NCBI GenBank assembly: GCA_944548615.1
Contig: OX155960.1
Span: forward strand, 14,432,883 to 14,496,882
Reading direction: 5' to 3'
From: Micropterix aruncella
Taxonomy: Eukaryota > Arthropoda > Insecta > Lepidoptera > Micropterigidae
DNA length: 64,000 nucleotides
Part shown: positions 30,901-42,040 of the stretch, piece by piece
Layout: each line of letters begins with the position of its first letter
How positions within the stretch are numbered: position 1 is the first letter of the stretch
The notes under the pieces: generated by a model
Database searches by the model: none
What the model saw: only the letters and a program-made list of their open reading frames with translations
Told to the model about the DNA's origin: nothing
Translations under genes and position numbers: made by a program

Positions 30901-33900
30901 CAAAACATTAAATGATGCCAATAAAACACGTCCCATAGATATAATATTCACGAAGATATATGATAAGATAAAGATAAAAGGATAAAATATATAAGGATAA
31001 CAGTCATATAACTGGATAAAGCATACTTGAATATAGGTCAAGGAATCAACATTAGGAAATAAAGAAGAATCATTCAATGTAGTTTAACTATTGTGCAATA
31101 GATAACATTATTTTTTTTATTTTGCGTTTAGCTCTAAAACAAAATAACAATTTTTTTGTATAAGTATTTATTCGTGTATATAACATATTTTTATAATTAT
31201 CCTCTTTTAGAGGCTTGATAAATGTTTTCCAATTTCAGCATTCAGCATATATCTATAAAAAAATGCGTTTCAATTGCCGATTACTTTCCACTCTTTCTAC
31301 ATATTTAGCCACCATAAACTTATTCAAAACATGAAAATATAAAATAAATATAATTGATATCTTTCCCATATTTGAACCTTAAGGAATACAAGATGATAGT
31401 GATGATAAAGCTGAGTAGTGAGAAGGTGTCGACTACAACGGGTGAACCCGTCACCCCAGGCTGGTATAACGATATGGGATCGTTCTTTCAGCCGTGGGAT
31501 GAACGTAAAGGACTTAGAGAGAAGACGATATACCGTCTAGCACCGCCAACAAGCTTGTTAGAGGCCAACGCCTTACGGCAAGGCACCGGGAAAGGTACAC
31601 AGCGGGCAGCCTCGCCCCCTAACTTTTATTTTCTGGAGGATATCTTCGTCTAAACCTTAAGGATATCTCCGTTTTCTCGACTGGTTACGGATCCGGAGTC
31701 GCTTACGCGGCTTCTACCTGCTGTATTACAGCGGTAATTCAATGTGAATTTATCGCGGACCTGTGTGTCCTTTGCCCGTAGTGCCACACGGGAACGGATG
31801 GCTCAAGAACATTTCAAGAGTGGCATGACAGCAAGTCATCATCCACCCCCGCTTGTTAAAAGACAGTATAATTACATAGTCTCCAGACTCCTTCAGCAAT
31901 AAGTCAGAGTGCACAACTGATTGGTGTCGCCGAACGGTGCGCAAACCGTCCAGTAGCAGTACAGAAACAGGTCCACCAGCTTGTGAGGCCTGAGACGCAA
32001 GAGTCTTACCCGGGGTAGCCTTCCGCAGGAAGAGAGCTGAATCGTGAGTCGAGCCGATCCGAGAACAAAATGGACTTACGACCCAGCTGCACGAAACCGT
32101 TCGCTACCGATAAAGCTGAGCAGTATTAACTTGGGACACCTTGAAGAAGCGCTTGCTATCAAGACTTGAAATGCAGAATAATCCCAGAACATTCGCTAGT
32201 ACAAGAGTCCATCAAGGAGCCGTTGGAGAGGTTCAGTGTTAAGTAATAACTGTAAAAATCTCTCCAGCATGGTAATAGATATATACTCCGAGATATTATT
32301 AACAAGGCATAATCTCATAAAGAACTCAAGTTAAGTCTCATATCATTCATCGCACTAGGAAAACGATGCGAATTGATACTTCATTAAAAAAAAGAGATCT
32401 CACCAAAAAAAGTCCTGAAATATCTTTATTTCGAGAACCTGTATTATTACAGTAAGTACTATATTATCAGAGTCCTCTCAACTCTTAGTTGGGCGACACG
32501 ATCAAATAAGAATGAAGTTAAAATCAAATAAAATGGTTTTATCGTTCAGTTCCAGTTATTTCTATATGCAAAATCGATGTCCTGTGGAAATTAATTTTTA
32601 AATAAATACATAGTCTAAAATAAACAATGCAAAGTTGCTTTGCACGAAGCAATGAATAAAGCTCAGGAATTAAATTATAATCCCCTTGTTTCTTGTCATC
32701 CATATTTTTTAAAGTCCTATTGTTATAATTGGAATCTGAATCTGATATCTTTAATTTACCTGGATAAAGCCAATCTCCAATCGGCACTTTAGCTCTAACG
32801 TCGATGGTGCCGTATTTGAAGGTGAAACCTCGCTTGGAGCTGATCCTTCCGGATACAACCGGCGGCAGAATGTTCGATCCAGACGCAGTGATGGCACACT
32901 GGTCTTCCGATCCCGTACAACTCGCGAACAAATCTAAAGTTCCGGTCAGGATATCATCCTCGGAGAACGGCGGAACGTTCTGTAAAAGTCCTGGCTTGAT
33001 TCTCAATCGGTTATTCTGAACGGAGACTGTGTTTGGGTCATTGGAGTAGTATACGAAAGGGTTTTCCTGAAAATTTGAACGGAATTAGGTCTATGGAAAA
33101 CTGCTTATTAACATTACCGCTTACACTGAGAAAAAATCGGGCCAGAATGATTACTATCTCAGATGGTGATAAGTGAAAACAAAGAATGCAATAATAAAGT
33201 TTTATATCTTATTAAAATAAAATAACCCAGTAGCATATTACATAATAAGAGACTCAATAGAGTTATTGTAAAATAATAAGTAATGTGCAATATAGTATTT
33301 AAATGTGAAAAAGCAACTCAATCCGGTAATATTATTTTAAAACCTGTGCGCGAGACTAAATTTATTGGGAAAATCTCTGACTTAACTGGAAACAGCATGT
33401 GCAGCATTTGCTCAAAATAAAATAAATATATATATTTTTTTAAATTTTCACAACGTATAACATCAATGGAGACTCGTTTTTTAATTTATTATGGCTACCT
33501 ATATCCGCATCTAAAATACGGCATTATAATGTGGGGTTATTCAACAGAATTCCAACGAATATTCATAATACACAAGTCATGTCTTCGACTTCTATAAGGA
33601 GTAGCGCCAGACACTTCGTGCATGCCTCTTTTCACTAGTTTATTTTGACTGTGCCCTCTCTGTATATACTGTAATATTGTGACTTTATTTAAAATAATCC
33701 GGATATCTACTCCTTACGAAGACATGTACATTTAAAGGCTGTAAGGAATATACACCTTATAAACTGTCCCTCAGTGAGGATAGAACTGTGTAAAAAGGGA
33801 CCTCAGTTCTATTGTTTTAAGTATTATAATCTATTCCGCATATCAAATCCATGCAACAACCAAGATTCACGTATACATTAAAGGACTGGCTCAAAAACAA

Positions 33901-36900
33901 ACGTTATCACAGCGTAAATGACTTTCTGAACCGAAAATTGAAAATAAATATTTTAACATATTCTTATTGTACTTCTCAATTTTTAAGCTATTTTATTTCA
34001 TTCTAGGTTTATTTTCTGATAAATCGTAGATAATTTTATAATTCCATAATGACATTTTAATTTAAATTGAAATTGACAATTTACAAAATATCTAGTAATT
34101 GAAATTTACTATATCGATCTCTAGATAATATTTCTGATTATATTTGTTATGTTTATTAATATGTTAAAACCTTTATGTTTTTGTGTTTTGTTTTCCTAAT
34201 ACTTGTGAAGTAAAAATATATTTAATTATAGTAAATATTGTACACCTTATAGGTAAACTGTATGGCATATAAAATAGTATACATCGATTTTGTACAACCT
34301 ACATACACTTCGTTTTTTTTAATATTATTTTATGTAACCCTCCATCTATCTATCACTTGCAGTACATGCAATATAGATAATTCAAACCGACGTTTTTTTC
34401 TCAGCGTACCTGATCCTCATTCGGCAGACGGCTTTCCACAGTCCACCTATTCTTGTCGAGAGTCGCGAAGGTTTCTTCAAATATGAGTTGACCAGCGCAC
34501 ACTTCCTGGCCTCCGTTGATCGTCGTCGGTGACGAGTTGCAAGAAGAAGGCGGTGGATTGGGTTCTGGCTGCGGTTTGGGAGTAGTATTGGGCGGGTTCG
34601 GTATGTTGTTATTTTCACCCGGCCATGGATCAGAGGGGGAATATAGCTCTGAAATAGAAAATCGAGTCCTATGCTAAAATATTGATAGATAGATAGGTAG
34701 ATGTTTATTATAATACTGAATAGGGAATCATGTTATATTTCTATTGTCGGTTAAATTGTGGGATGCCAAACATTATGCAGAAATCAATAATGAGTAATTA
34801 AATCTCAGCTTACTTTCAACGCTATAGTGAAGGTTTTCCTTGCGATACCCAAAATCATTGAACTGAATAAAGACCCAATAGTTAATGACATCTCCGACAT
34901 TAACTACCGCTTTTAAATCTTCAAATATCCATCTTCCATCTTTAGGTGCATATTCTTCGCCCGAAATATCACCCATTTGGCTGGAATTGATTTTATTATT
35001 GATTATTCCATTAAAGGCAAACAGGTTGATTCCTGGGCGATCTGAAATTATGGAATATTACATCCATTATATTTTATTTATTTAAAGTAAAACAAGATAT
35101 AGACATTTCTGCAGAAATACAAAATATTCGGTTTCGGCTTATCCAAACACGAATATTCCTGAACACCAGTGTTTGCTAGCTGGTAGCAAACAAAAACTAT
35201 AATTATTAAAATTAAAAAACACGACTGCCCTTACAAAAAGTGAACGGCTGTATTTAGGATTGTTAGAAAAAAATTGCGCTGAAACCACGTTTTGTAGGAG
35301 AATAAAGTTCGCTATGCCCTGCGGCAGGTATCTTTAAACCGCCGCCGCCGCGGCACTTTAGTCGGTTGCCCTCAGTGCTCAAGTAATAAAAAGGTTTTTT
35401 ATGAAATATCTGTGGTTTGTGTTTTATCCGTATATATAGATATATATATTTCCGAAATGTACTCCATTAGATTTTCCATTTGATACTAAACTAGATATAT
35501 TTAACCTAAATTATTGACATTTGGAAATTTAGATAAATATTTTTTTGACATTTGAGCACTTTAGGTACGTCAGGACCATCATGAAAACATGCATACATGA
35601 ATGCTAAGCACAAAACACTTCTTTTATTTGGGTAGTCATGTAAAAAGAAAGCACACTGCAGCATATAATAAAGCACACTACGTCAACGCCGCCTAACTCG
35701 CCTAGGCCGGTACTAAGGCAGTCGTACTAGAAAATGATTATACCTGTGCCAACGTTTGGTTATAGTTTAAAGAAAAAACTGGTACTTAAAAGTATTTAAA
35801 AAATCATGAAGTATCATTTAGAAAAATCGGTATAACATGGGATTTAAATTACATAATTAGTTTAAAATAATCAACAGTATTTTAAATTAATACATTTATA
35901 AACTATATTTCTAAAATTATCTTTAAAAAATGTTACTAAAACAATAAAATATAGTCGAAATTTAAAATAAATTCATCAATAATCAAAAAAAGTAAATGTG
36001 TATTTTGTCAAAACTATAAAATTAAATATATTTATATACAAAATAGGTTTTAATTAAATTACCACACATAAATAAGCATTTCATTTAATTTCATTCACTT
36101 ATCGAAACTACGACAAACTTCGACAACTTTGGTAAATGTTATAGTTAATTCGAACTTTACCACCCTACTTGACCTACATATATTGTATGTGTCAAGGTGG
36201 TAATTGAGTTATTACACAACTGAAATTATAACAAAAACAAAATTAAATTAATTACAAAATAAAAATCAATGGTAAATGATGAAGTTAATAAAATATTCTA
36301 GTGTAGACTGGTAAACTTTGTAATCTTGAAGTTAGGTGGATACGATTTTTTGGAAACGATTTTCATCAACTCCTCACAATCCTGTTTTGTTATAAATAAA
36401 TACAAACGGAGCTGCCATGGAATTCACCGACCGGAGTCGGGCCCATCATAATACTATATTTTTTTTACACTTCTGGGGGGTGAGCAGTGGATTCCGGACT
36501 TACGAACCGGCTGTGGTAGGTTTAGGACAGCTGTCTTGCCACATGTGAGCGTTCACCTTACCACCCATTCACTCCCCCTTCGAAGCCATAGAATTTGAGA
36601 TGCGCAAATCGCAGTTTTAGATAATTTTTCTAATAAAGAGTTGATTATTTTTCTGGAAAGGCCAAGATCTTTAAAGAGGTGAAATAGAGATTTAGCTGGC
36701 AGGCCACGAGCGCCAACTTCCACCGCGTGAAGGTGAACAGTGAAGCCGTTCCGGGTTACGGCATTTGCAAGATCATGGTATTTATTTAATTTGTACTCGT
36801 GGTCTTTTGGGATATTTGATTCCCATGGAACAGTTAATTCTACAATAAGAGCCACCTTCCGAGATAGAGAGTAAAGAGTTATATCTGGACGGAGGGCTGT

Positions 36901-39900
36901 GCATCCGACACTTTCAGGGAATTTATACTGCTTAGAGACCGAATCAACCTCCAGAATCCAATCTGTAGCTTTCTCGATTATTGAGAAAGGTTTTGTAGTT
37001 AAATGTTTTTTGCCTTTAGAGCCATCCCGTTCAAACTGTATTGGGGGTTTGGAGGATACTGTCAAACCCTTGTTGGCACGAGCCACTGAGAGACTAATTA
37101 CCTCGCGAATAACAGCGAGAACTTTGTCATGGCGGTAAGTGTACCGTCCTTGATCTAAGGCCACCTTGCAGCCAGCTAGAATGTGTCTAGCTGTGCAAGG
37201 GGTATTGCTACAGAGGGGACAAGAACTATCCTCATCTATCTTAAACTAAGTATCTTAAACTAAGTTATGTATTTCAAAACATAATATTTAGATACGTAAG
37301 ACCTCTAAGTTTGGGTACTATTTGTCGGTTGTGCAGTCTTGTGTAGTGATGTTTGCTGAAGTACATTAAGATTGCCTGTATATACAATTGTCTGATATCA
37401 AGCACTTGTAAAACGATAGAGTGACATGTAGAGGTGTTTACACAACGGGCGAATCTGTCACCCCGAGAGTTTCAACGACATCTAGTCCTTCTTTCTTCCA
37501 TAGACTGAACGTGAAGACTTAGGGAACAGAAACAGTCCACTCTCTAGCTACACCGAGGAGCCCGTGAGAGTCCAACGACTTATCGAGAGGCAATGGGAAG
37601 TGACCATTGCGTAACGCCCTAACTACCAGATTTAGATGGATTTATCCATCCTCCAGTCTGGTCGCAGGTTCCAAGTCGCTTGCGTGGAGTCTCTTTGATG
37701 ATAACGGTAATTCAGTTCGAATTTGACCGTGGCGCACTTTTTCCGTCTTCAATACGGGATCGGGTTCGTCTCGAGTAGCATCAGGTTAACAACCACCCCC
37801 ACTTAAACTTAAGACAATTTCCAGACCCTCTCGGTTATTCGCCGGAATGCACCGTCGATTGGCTAACGCCGCAGGATGCGCAAACCGCCCAGTATCGCCC
37901 AAGGTCTCCCCCCAGAGGACCCGATCCAACTTGTTCACGACACAGCCATGACAGGGGAAAGAAAGTCCTTTCAAGTTTCGTCTCTCTTCGAGAAGGCTCA
38001 GGCCATATGGCCCAAGCTTTACAGAACATTAGCTGCCAATGATAAAGATATTCAGATGAGAAGTGATATGGTTTCATTCATATCACGTAGAGTTTAGACA
38101 AGTACCCCAAAGCGTAATTCCATATTTTATACAGGCGTAAATATATGCATAATATGCCATAAAGGCTGTTTCTCTAACTGTAGTTCGTTTTAGAACCCTT
38201 AGCGCGTAGCAAAATTTCGATTTTTTTTATTTTTACATCTTTGGCAAGGGTTTTTCAGTTCAAATTACAGTCTATTGTTATCCCTAGCAATTTGAATTTT
38301 CGCACTATCTCAATAAACTGAGCGTTATGTTTAGTTTCGAATTCGTATTTTTGTGCTTGATAGGAATGAAATTGCATTCATTTTGTTTTTTCCATATTTA
38401 CACTTAAATTATTTGAGCCTAACCATTCAGTAAAGCTTGTATTTGCACTGCTTTCCACATCAGCTTTAGTCTGCCCCCCTAGAGCCCCAATCAGCCGATA
38501 TCGGCCACAACACGATTCAGCGTGACGGCCCCGTTTTAATTTTATTTTAATTTAATTTGTTTTATTTTATTATGAAATATGGTTTATTTTAATTATGGGT
38601 ACAGTGCTTTGGCAGTAATTAATGTTTTGGTGAGACAGTGTTTTTGTTTTTTCTAATTCAATGTTTTAAGTAATTTTTACTAAAATTTTTGGGACATCAA
38701 CTTGTCAATCGGCTGAGGGGACGAGGCCTGAAGGGTTAAGATAGAGTGTCGTCGGCGAATAAGGTTATTTTCTGTTGTGTCGCTAAAGGGTCTGTATGTC
38801 ATTTACATGTATTATAAACAGCAAGCAACCGAGGACGCTTCCCTGCGAAATGCCATGCTGTGACCGAAGCCATGTTGATCGTACAGGTTCTACCATCTTT
38901 TTACTGCTTTTTATTGCTATTTCAAGGGACTGCTCCCTTTCAGTAAGGTAAGATTTTTAACCATTCATAAGCTTTGCCTCGGATTAGGACGTTGTAGCAT
39001 TTCTCTAAGAGTTTTTCTTGTAGGACACAATCATATGCTTTAGATGAATCTACCAATAACCCCAGGGTGATATATTTATTATTTAGGAAATTTAGAACTT
39101 TATTAGTTTATTGAAAGACAGCTAGTGTTGTTGACTTGTTTTTTTCTAAATCCATTTTGATTTTCCGAAAAAATATTATGGCGGACACATATTCGAGAAA
39201 TGCGACGCAAACTCTTCGGCCGATTTCATTCGCTGAATAGGCTGAAAAATATCCTCCCGGAGGAGAGCAAGACTACGATTTGTCAGTCTGCTCTCCTCCC
39301 CCTTCTGGATTATGGAGATGTCACATTTCTCGACCTCAGAGGAGTTATCCACCAAAGTTGAGCGTCTCCAAAATGTTTGCATTCGGTATATCCATGGCCT
39401 CAGAAAATTTGACCACATCACGGAGTACAGCGAGAAGCTTTAGTGGCTGTCGATCCGGGAGAAAAGAGACATGCGAGTTCTCTGTATGCTTTTCAAGATC
39501 TTGGATGGCGTCGCTCCCAATTATCTTACCGGCAGATTTACTGCACTATCGGCTCATGAACGCCCTCTGAGATCAAAAAACAACCTGCTACTCTCTATCC
39601 CTAGTCATAGCAGTGACTTCTTCTCATTCTCTTTCACCGTGCATGGAGCCCGTCTTTGGAATGCTTTGCCGAAAAATGTGAGAACCGCGCCAAGCATAAC
39701 AACTTTTAACAACAGACTCAGAGAGCATTTGAAATCCTCCAGATAAATTCCCTTTCCCCTCCCATTTCCCTCCTTTTAAAACTTTAGCGTCCTTATAGGT
39801 GTTAGATTATTTTGATGTGGCAAATCTGTGCCCACAAAGAGTAAAGTATATACTTCTTTCTATCCTCCTCTATTTTATTTGTCATACTCTTTATATAGGT

Positions 39901-40004
39901 TTAGTTATGTAGTCTACTCGCAAATAATGTTCTTACAATAGTATAGGTTAGCTCTAAAATATTGCCTGCAGGCAATAAGCTCGCCTTTTCTTAAGAATAA
40001 AGAG

Positions 40005-40036
<32 letters not shown>

Positions 40037-40471
40037 TCCGAAAAAATATTATATTGTATCCTACCATTCCTAAAACAAAATTGGAGGGATATAAATACGG
40101 ATAAATGTTGTATTTTCTGTAATAAATATATCTATAAATTTTTCTTTCAATACGCTCAATCATTTGAAAGTGTTTGTTTTCACTTATACACCAGAATTAG
40201 TCAAAAAAGGTGTTCAGCCAAAATCGGAAATTATTACGAGCATCTAAATTTATTAGCATAATTTTATCGCTTTACAAAGTTCAAGGCTAGTCTATAATTG
40301 GTATATACTAAGATTGTAACTTGTATACTGACCCGGTATAGCGGCCCGCACACCGACAGGTTTCAGAGCTTGTATTTCCACCGGCGGCACCACATAATCG
40401 CTCTGCGAAGTCACTGCACCGCAAAACAAAAATAATAAGGAAAACGACAACTGAATACACTTGTCTGGCAT
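27750..40471 (-). CDS. betaGRP: GRP-A: beta-1,3-glucan recognition protein, complete, seven exons
   Basis: Joined exons: 40471-40333, 35041-34814, 34648-34410, 33066-32760, 30546-30292, 29199-29045, 27950-27750 (1524 nt, 507 codons plus stop). All introns are GT-AG and every phase agrees. Residues 1-22 form a signal peptide (hydrophobic LSFSLLFLFCGAVTS), ~25-122 a CBM39 glucan-binding domain (VPPVEIQALKP, INLFAFNG, WIFEDL), ~123-150 a Pro/Asn-rich linker, ~151-507 a GH16-like domain (CAGQLIFEETF, ILPPV, FTFKYG, APFDQ). The GH16 catalytic motif E-x-D-x-x-E reads M324-R326-M329, so the protein should bind but not hydrolyse. Known relatives are secreted haemolymph/cuticle sensors of fungi and Gram-positive bacteria that trigger prophenoloxidase and Toll. 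Family certain; which paralogue is not. Confidence 0.93.
28037..28280 (-). repeat. RepD dimer, inverted, in GRP-A intron 6
   Basis: Two ~120-bp units (AGCCAACCCTGG, GCAGCAGCC, AACGGGCTATCATAA, GTTGACCGTTGA) are the reverse complement of 18655-18912. Confidence 0.6.
28281..28400 (+). repeat. RepC copy in GRP-A intron 6
   Basis: Contains CGAAACGTCGGGTGCTACGA, ACGCG and TAAATTCGTTT, shared with 30640-30715. It is preceded by an inverted match (ACCCGACGTTTTGG at 28297-), so the unit has a small palindrome. Confidence 0.5.
28401..29044. other. Remainder of GRP-A intron 6
   Basis: AT-rich intron sequence. I see no exon or recognisable repeat. Confidence 0.4.
29045..29199 (-). CDS. betaGRP: GRP-A exon 6 (GH16-like)
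   Basis: Acceptor TTCCAG; donor GTAAGA. 155 nt. It encodes SISLSIDGLKYG, the loop with GGFVSYA, and APFDQE, ending in phase 0. Confidence 0.92.
29200..29560. other. GRP-A intron 5, with RepE copy near 29380-29450
   Basis: RepE match to 18427-18462 (inverted), followed by CCCTGCGGCAGGTATC, a word also found at 35318-35333. No gene on the plus strand. Confidence 0.4.
29561..30181 (+). mobile_element. RepA copy with 14-bp target duplication, GRP-A intron 5
   Basis: TCTAGTACATTGTA occurs at 29561-29574 and 30168-30181, exactly flanking the 593-bp element. The duplication length points to a retroposon (SINE or short LINE-derived element) rather than a DNA transposon or Helitron. No open frame with a known domain. 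Confidence 0.8.
30292..30546 (-). CDS. betaGRP: GRP-A exon 5 (GH16-like, degenerate active site)
   Basis: Acceptor TTCCAG; donor GTGAAT. 255 nt. It encodes ELFLQP and the GMIRIGMVRGN stretch that replaces the catalytic E-x-D-x-x-E motif, ending at TWRP before the next exon completes the Asp codon. Confidence 0.92.
30547..31422. other. GRP-A intron 4, distal part, with RepC copy near 30640-30715
   Basis: RepC word CGAAACGTCGGGTGCTAC near 30679. The rest is AT-rich with no recognisable feature. Confidence 0.4.
31423..32040 (-). repeat. Diverged RepA copy, inverted, GRP-A intron 4
   Basis: It opens with GTGTCGACTACAACGGGTGA, the reverse of the RepA end, and runs through CTTACCCGGGG near 32007. 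Diverged by many substitutions. No target duplication found. Confidence 0.6.
32041..32759. other. GRP-A intron 4 next to exon 4
   Basis: No gene. About 32480-32610 resembles 61610-61745, which lies in the equivalent intron of GRP-B (shared words include ATCAAATAA, CAGTTATT-like and AAATAAATA). Confidence 0.4.
32760..33066 (-). CDS. betaGRP: GRP-A exon 4 (GH16-like)
   Basis: Acceptor TTTCAG; donor GTAAAT. 307 nt. It encodes NPFVYYSNDPNTV, the ILPPVVSGRISS strand and AKVPIGDWLYP. In GRP-B the equivalent sequence is split by an extra intron before the CTG(G/S) motif. Confidence 0.92.
33067..34409 (+). pseudogene. GRP-A intron 3 with a decayed LINE ORF2 C-terminus (about 33465-33960)
   Basis: On the plus strand 33465-33620 reads as the post-RT region of a CR1/Jockey-type ORF2 (YYGYLYPHLKYGIIMWGYS, then LRLL and GVAPDTSC) with stops inside. 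The remaining ~850 bp of the intron is AT-rich with no other feature that I can support. Confidence 0.6.
34410..34648 (-). CDS. betaGRP: GRP-A exon 3 (linker and start of GH16-like domain)
   Basis: Acceptor TTTCAG; donor GTACGC. 239 nt. The linker is rich in Pro and Asn (IPNPPNTTPKPQPEPNPPP), then Cys and CAGQLIFEETFATLD open the GH16 fold. Ends in phase 0. Confidence 0.9.
34814..35041 (-). CDS. betaGRP: GRP-A exon 2 (CBM39 core)
   Basis: Acceptor TTTCAG before ATCGCCC; donor GTAAGC. 228 nt, phase 1 to phase 1. It encodes INLFAFNG, the GRWIFEDL strand and INYWVFIQ, all usual CBM39 landmarks. Confidence 0.9.
35042..36400. other. GRP-A intron 1, 3' part
   Basis: AT-rich. It contains a short GC-rich island (35336-35365) and an imperfect hairpin near 36158-36205 (ACCACCCTACTTGAC / GTCAAGGTGGT). 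No gene seen. Confidence 0.4.
36553..37240 (-). pseudogene. LINE ORF2 C-terminal fragment: CCHC-like motif plus PD-(D/E)XK-like nuclease domain
   Basis: An open frame of ~225 codons on the minus strand, ending at 36553. It starts without a Met with a CPLC...HILAGC zinc-finger-like motif (near 37215-37165) followed by GRYTYRHDKVL. About 110 residues later comes RPDITLYS, KVALIVELTVPWE, KLNKYHDL, matching the D...ExT...K pattern of restriction-endonuclease-like domains found downstream of RT in some retroelement-related proteins. The RT itself is absent. It lies inside GRP-A intron 1, in the same orientation as the gene. It is probably a truncated element; a host nuclease gene is less likely because the N-terminus is cut inside the zinc motif. 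Confidence 0.6.
37432..37900 (-). repeat. Diverged RepA copy, inverted, GRP-A intron 1
   Basis: Opens with ACACAACGGGCGAATCTGTC and keeps the RepA order up to the GCACCGTCGATTGGCTAA block near 37850. The 5' end is unclear. Confidence 0.55.
38100..40150 (-). pseudogene. Decayed LINE ORF2 (RT), host of a nested LINE
   Basis: The minus strand reads as broken RT: QNGFRKK with Thr-rich text and LLVDSSKAYDCVLQEKLLEKC (near 39130-38990), then NLSVNMEKTK and KFKLLGITIDCNL (near 38420-38250), with several stops and a non-homologous stretch at ~38490-38740. The fragment is split at 39179 by the LINE at 39180-40034; the RT-side word continues beyond it. All of it lies in GRP-A intron 1. Confidence 0.65.
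39162..40052 (+). mobile_element. 5'-truncated LINE with 18-bp target duplication, nested
   Basis: TTTCCGAAAAAATATTAT flanks the insertion (39162-39179 and 40035-40052). Inside, the plus strand carries the C-terminal part of a CR1/Jockey-type ORF2 with frame damage in its first half (MRRKLFGRFHSLNR, LLDYGDV) and an open end at 39471-39746 (RPLRSKNNLLLSIPSHS, FTVHGARLWNALP). A 3' UTR with AATAAA (39995) follows and ends in a (TTA)n tail. Confidence 0.85.
40333..40471 (-). CDS. betaGRP: GRP-A exon 1 (signal peptide, start of CBM39)
   Basis: ATG is at 40471-40469. 46 codons plus one base; donor GTCAGT follows CCGG. It encodes the hydrophobic signal peptide and the VVPPVEIQALKP opening strand of CBM39. 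The ATG is the only one that gives a signal peptide in frame. Confidence 0.88.
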
Positions 40472-41500
40472 CGTGCTATCGGCTGAGCTGCCTCTTGCAA
40501 ACTAATAACAAATAAGTTATTGATGACTGTTGACTCTCTGAACCGCAACATGATTATGATTCCGAACCAGCGCGCTGGAGGGGCACGCATACTCAATGGT
40601 AATAGCAAGAAAATGGATATCGGCAAATTAAGATAATTCTTATTTAATTTTGAGACAATCATGCAAATTGTATATATTTTTTACACGACAAAAAAGGAAT
40701 GTAATGTGTTCAGGGTTCATCTATGTATGTTTTCAGTTTCTTTATTCCACCATAACTTTTAAACGTTTGAACCGATTTAGAAGTGTGTAGTATTGTTAGA
40801 ATCGTTAGGTCCAGTGTTAGAATGATAGGGTCCAAATATTAAGTAAGTAATTTTCTAAAGGTCCAAATGTCCAATGTTTAATGTCAAATTAAAGGTCCGA
40901 TGAAGTACATGCTGGAAATATACATATCTATTATATAAGGATAAATATATAAAACACAAATATTTGGTTTAATAATAAACGTAATAAACGTAATAAAGTA
41001 CTACAAATGATTCCAGAAGCTAACGGAAAATAGGGTACCTCAATGAAATATATATTTTTGAATAGCTTAGACCTTCAGGATAATGGTTGATTATGGGCAA
41101 AAATAGCTCAATATATGAGAAGGGGGTCAAATCGCTCAATACATGGGAAGGGGGTCAAATCGCTCTCATCAATTTTGTTTACACTAATAAACACTACATT
41201 ACATCAAGTGACCAGAAATGGTACTAATGTAAAAAGATAGTTCGAAAGAGTACATACAAATGAGTATAGAGGGCGTTAAATTTTATATAATTATTTGAGG
41301 TTTCGATCGAAATGTCATTAAGATAATGAAAGATGCATCGCATCAATATATCAAATATAAAGAAGATGTTTAATAAAATCAGTCTTATTTTGTTGTTATG
41401 TTCAATACTTTACTGTCCTTTCTACCTTGTTATAAATACAATACGCTATGAAACGGCAATCGTATTTTTTATTCTTTTTAATGTATTTACATGTTAAATT
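40472..41500. other. Upstream region of GRP-A
   Basis: No ORF of note. The minus-strand stretch just upstream of the GRP-A ATG should hold its promoter and 5' UTR. I could not assign a TATA box or an NF-kB site with confidence. A 28-bp imperfect tandem (GAAGGGGGTCAAATCGCTC core) lies at about 41105-41165. Confidence 0.35.
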
Positions 41501-41502
41501 AT

Positions 41503-42040
41503 TGAGCTTGTTTTTATATTTTATTATATCTACTTTTTTGTTATGATATTGATGAATATCAAAATTATAAGTAAGCCTAGATTAGATCATTGAAAGAGCT
41601 CTGATATGACTTAAATGACCAAAGATTTAAACCCCTAATAACCATATGAACTCGGTTTACACGGTATGACTTCAGCCTTCCTGAATTTTACTACTAAGAT
41701 TTAGGTATATACTTTTTTACATAGTACGTCGACTTAGTTAGAAATTAACATAGCGATATGTAATTTTAGAAAAATAATAATATGAGATATTTTTAAAATC
41801 TTACCATGTCGATTTCTAACTGAGTAAATCTACAAACACTCTAAAATAGTTTAAAATATTGGCAGTAAAATTCAGGAAGGTTTAAGTCATACATTAAGAA
41901 CAGGTCAGGTTGTTATGACGGGTTTGAATTTTCGGTCATTTGTCATATAACTGGTCCCTCAAAGATCTAGGTTCACTTCTCATTTTCATATTCATCAATG
42001 ACATAAAAAATACACTATAACTAACTATAAAACGAACTCA
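41503..42040. repeat. Long fold-back (inverted repeat) element
   Basis: The left arm (41503-~41770) and right arm (~41777-42040) are inverted copies over ~265 bp each, about 75-80% alike by eye. Matching pairs: CCTTCCTGAATTTTACT (41678-) with AGTAAAATTCAGGAAGG (-41880); ATTGATGAATAT with ATATTCATCAAT; AAATGACC with GGTCATTT; CCTAG with CTAGG. The centre is near 41773. No coding potential. It fits a MITE/fold-back type DNA element. Confidence 0.75.
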
